Assembly: GCF_900101495.1 (NCBI RefSeq)
Contig: NZ_FMUS01000001.1
Span: 251,149 to 315,148, forward strand
Length of the DNA stretch: 64,000 nt
DNA from: Alkaliphilus peptidifermentans DSM 18978
GTDB lineage: Bacteria; Bacillota; Clostridia; Peptostreptococcales; Natronincolaceae
Direction: 5' to 3'
Numbering within the stretch: position 1 is the stretch's first letter; each line of letters opens with the position of its first letter. Position numbers and translations under genes: made by a program. The notes beneath the pieces were generated by a model, which was given only the letters and a program-made list of their open reading frames with translations, ran no database searches and was not told the origin of the DNA. Shown one piece after another: positions 63,326-64,000 of the stretch.

Positions 63326-63337
63326 TTATTATTATGT

Positions 63338-63610
63338 AATGCTGTGCACCTCACTTCGACAGATTGCCATAGGCGTTACTTAAGCAGTTAGCTCGAATCA
63401 GGCTGCCCTACGGCACACGAAAGGGATTACTTACCGTTGCTTCCTTCCGGACCTGGCGGGGTTCGCAAGCTTCCATTGCGTAGGACCCGATCTTCATTAC
63501 CACTTACTTAAGGCTGCCCTACATACAACATGCCTCAGTGAGGAATTCAATCCTGCTATAGCGGGTTGCAGGTTACAGGGCACCGCTACCTCCCCATCTA
63601 GCACAGCAAA
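63338..63610 (-). ncRNA. ffs: Signal recognition particle RNA, large Bacillus/Clostridium type
   Basis: On the minus strand the ends GCTGTGC and GCACAGC pair. The 5' Alu-type part (GGGGAGGTAGCGGTGCCCTG) is followed by the long helix and the universal S-domain tip GGTCCGGAAGGAAGCAACGG. The 3' half includes CGAGCTAACTGCTTAAGTAACGCC. About 270 nt, so the Alu domain is present, as in Bacillus scRNA. Exact ends are estimates. It follows tRNA-Ser and tadA, as in the Bacillus tadA-scr-dnaX region, but dnaX is not downstream. Confidence 0.96.
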
Positions 63611-63625
63611 CTTATAAACTTTTAA

Positions 63626-63714
63626 TGGCGGAGAGAGCGGGACTCGAACCCGCGGGGCCTTTCGGCCTTACACGCTTTCCAGGCGTGCCCCTTAGCCAAC
63701 TCGGACACCTCTCC
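63626..63714 (-). tRNA. tRNA-Ser (anticodon GGA)
   Basis: 89 bases with encoded CCA. Acceptor GGAGAGG pairs with the 3' CTCTCC-type arm; anticodon loop CTGGAAA gives GGA, reading UCC and UCU. The long variable arm GGCCGAAAGGCC marks a class-II serine tRNA; T-loop GGTTCGAGTCC is canonical. Confidence 0.97.
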
Positions 63715-63722
63715 TTGCGTAT

Positions 63723-64000
63723 TTAAGCTTTTTTTCTCAGCTCTTTAAAAAAGCGCCTCATAATATCAGCACATTCTTCTTCTAAAACACCGGTAGTTAT
63801 TTCTACCTGATGATTAAATTCATTCATATTTAATAAATTTACTATAGATCCACATGCACCTGCCTTTGGGTCCATACTTCCTATAACCACCCGTTGAATA
63901 CGACTTTGAAGTATTGCCCCTGCACACATAGGACAGGGTTCTATTGTAGCATATAGGGTGCTGTTTGTCAACCTCCATCCCCCTAATGCCTCACATGCTT
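63723..64000 (-). CDS. tadA: tRNA-specific adenosine-34 deaminase, N-terminus beyond window
   Basis: Frame stays open to the window edge: upstream of a TTG it reads ACEALGGWRLTNSTLYATIE, so the N-terminal part, including the HAE zinc ligand, is off-window. The visible 92 residues include the zinc motif EPCPMCAGAI and the GACGSIVNLL and FFKELRKK C-terminal features of TadA, which makes inosine at position 34 of tRNA-Arg. It is followed by tRNA-Ser and SRP RNA. Confidence 0.93.
   Translation of the reverse strand, partial: ACEALGGWRLTNSTLYATIEPCPMCAGAILQSRIQRVVIGSMDPKAGACGSIVNLLNMNEFNHQVEITTGVLEEECADIMRRFFKELRKKA

Noticed and set aside
63723-63971. Short tadA starting at TTG 63971
   Set aside because: The frame continues upstream with TadA-like sequence to the window edge, so the gene is only cut by the window.
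1-64000. Mobile elements, CRISPR arrays, rRNA or prophage
   Set aside because: No transposase, integrase, regularly spaced repeat or rRNA sequence was found on either strand.

Overview
The window reads as a chromosomal segment of an anaerobic, endospore-forming, low-GC Firmicute of the Clostridia, most like Alkaliphilus or its relatives. This is an inference. It rests on AT-rich DNA with strong AGGAGG-type ribosome binding sites, a sigma-G inhibitor (Gin/CsfB), RicT, a SigI/RsgI pair, the anaerobic (cobalt-early) B12 pathway, a large Bacillus-type SRP RNA and YesMN-type two-component genes. Almost all genes lie on the minus strand. I see no transposase, phage gene, CRISPR array or rRNA.

Layout from left to right: (1) 1-2.3 kb: a truncated rsgI, sigI, and a lipoprotein with a thioredoxin fold that lacks the redox cysteines. 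(2) 2.3-7.5 kb: the housekeeping block gin, Orn/Lys/Arg decarboxylase, tmk, darA, holB, ricT, in the order known from Bacillus, ending at a 130-bp dispersed inverted-repeat element. (3) 7.6-9 kb: small hypothetical genes. (4) 9-22.7 kb: an 18-gene cobalamin operon (cbiX, cbiA, cbiMNQO, cblT, cblS, pduX, cbiC, D, E, T, L, F, G, H, J) behind a B12 riboswitch with an intrinsic terminator. (5) 23.2-26.4 kb: a second B12 riboswitch facing the other way and driving a BtuFCD-like corrinoid importer.

(6) 26.4-29.8 kb: an OmpR-type two-component system with a TVP38-type membrane protein and a small Met-rich exported protein whose upstream region carries a TGTGACAG direct repeat. (7) 29.9-36.6 kb: a ThiF-family enzyme, mltG, hflKC, a CsoR/CopZ copper pair and a soluble chemoreceptor with a C-terminal sensor-like domain. 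(8) 36.7-46.4 kb: two L25/Ctc paralogues, a second copy of the dispersed repeat, a TldD/TldE pair, a YibE/F protein, an ECF-S-like protein, rpsF-ssb-rpsR with a probable S6:S18 leader, an aminotransferase and DUF951. (9) 46.8-47.7 kb: a DUF4846 lipoprotein.

(10) 47.7-59.4 kb: a probable transcription unit joining a binding-protein ABC importer, a phosphohexomutase, a YesMN two-component system, a chemoreceptor, a HAD phosphatase and NagB. I interpret it as uptake, sensing and chemotaxis for a phosphorylated sugar. It is the best candidate here for a system not described as a whole. (11) 59.6-61.4 kb: MscS, a DUF3343 carrier and YedF. (12) 61.6-64 kb: DUF2089 and DUF4097 genes, the SRP RNA, tRNA-Ser(GGA) and a truncated tadA.

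The B12 genes form one functional unit: cobalt uptake, ring synthesis to cobyrinate a,c-diamide, alpha-ribazole salvage, a threonine kinase for the aminopropanol arm and corrinoid import, all under two riboswitches. The tadA-SRP RNA end and the gin-to-ricT end look like halves of one ancestral block now about 56 kb apart.
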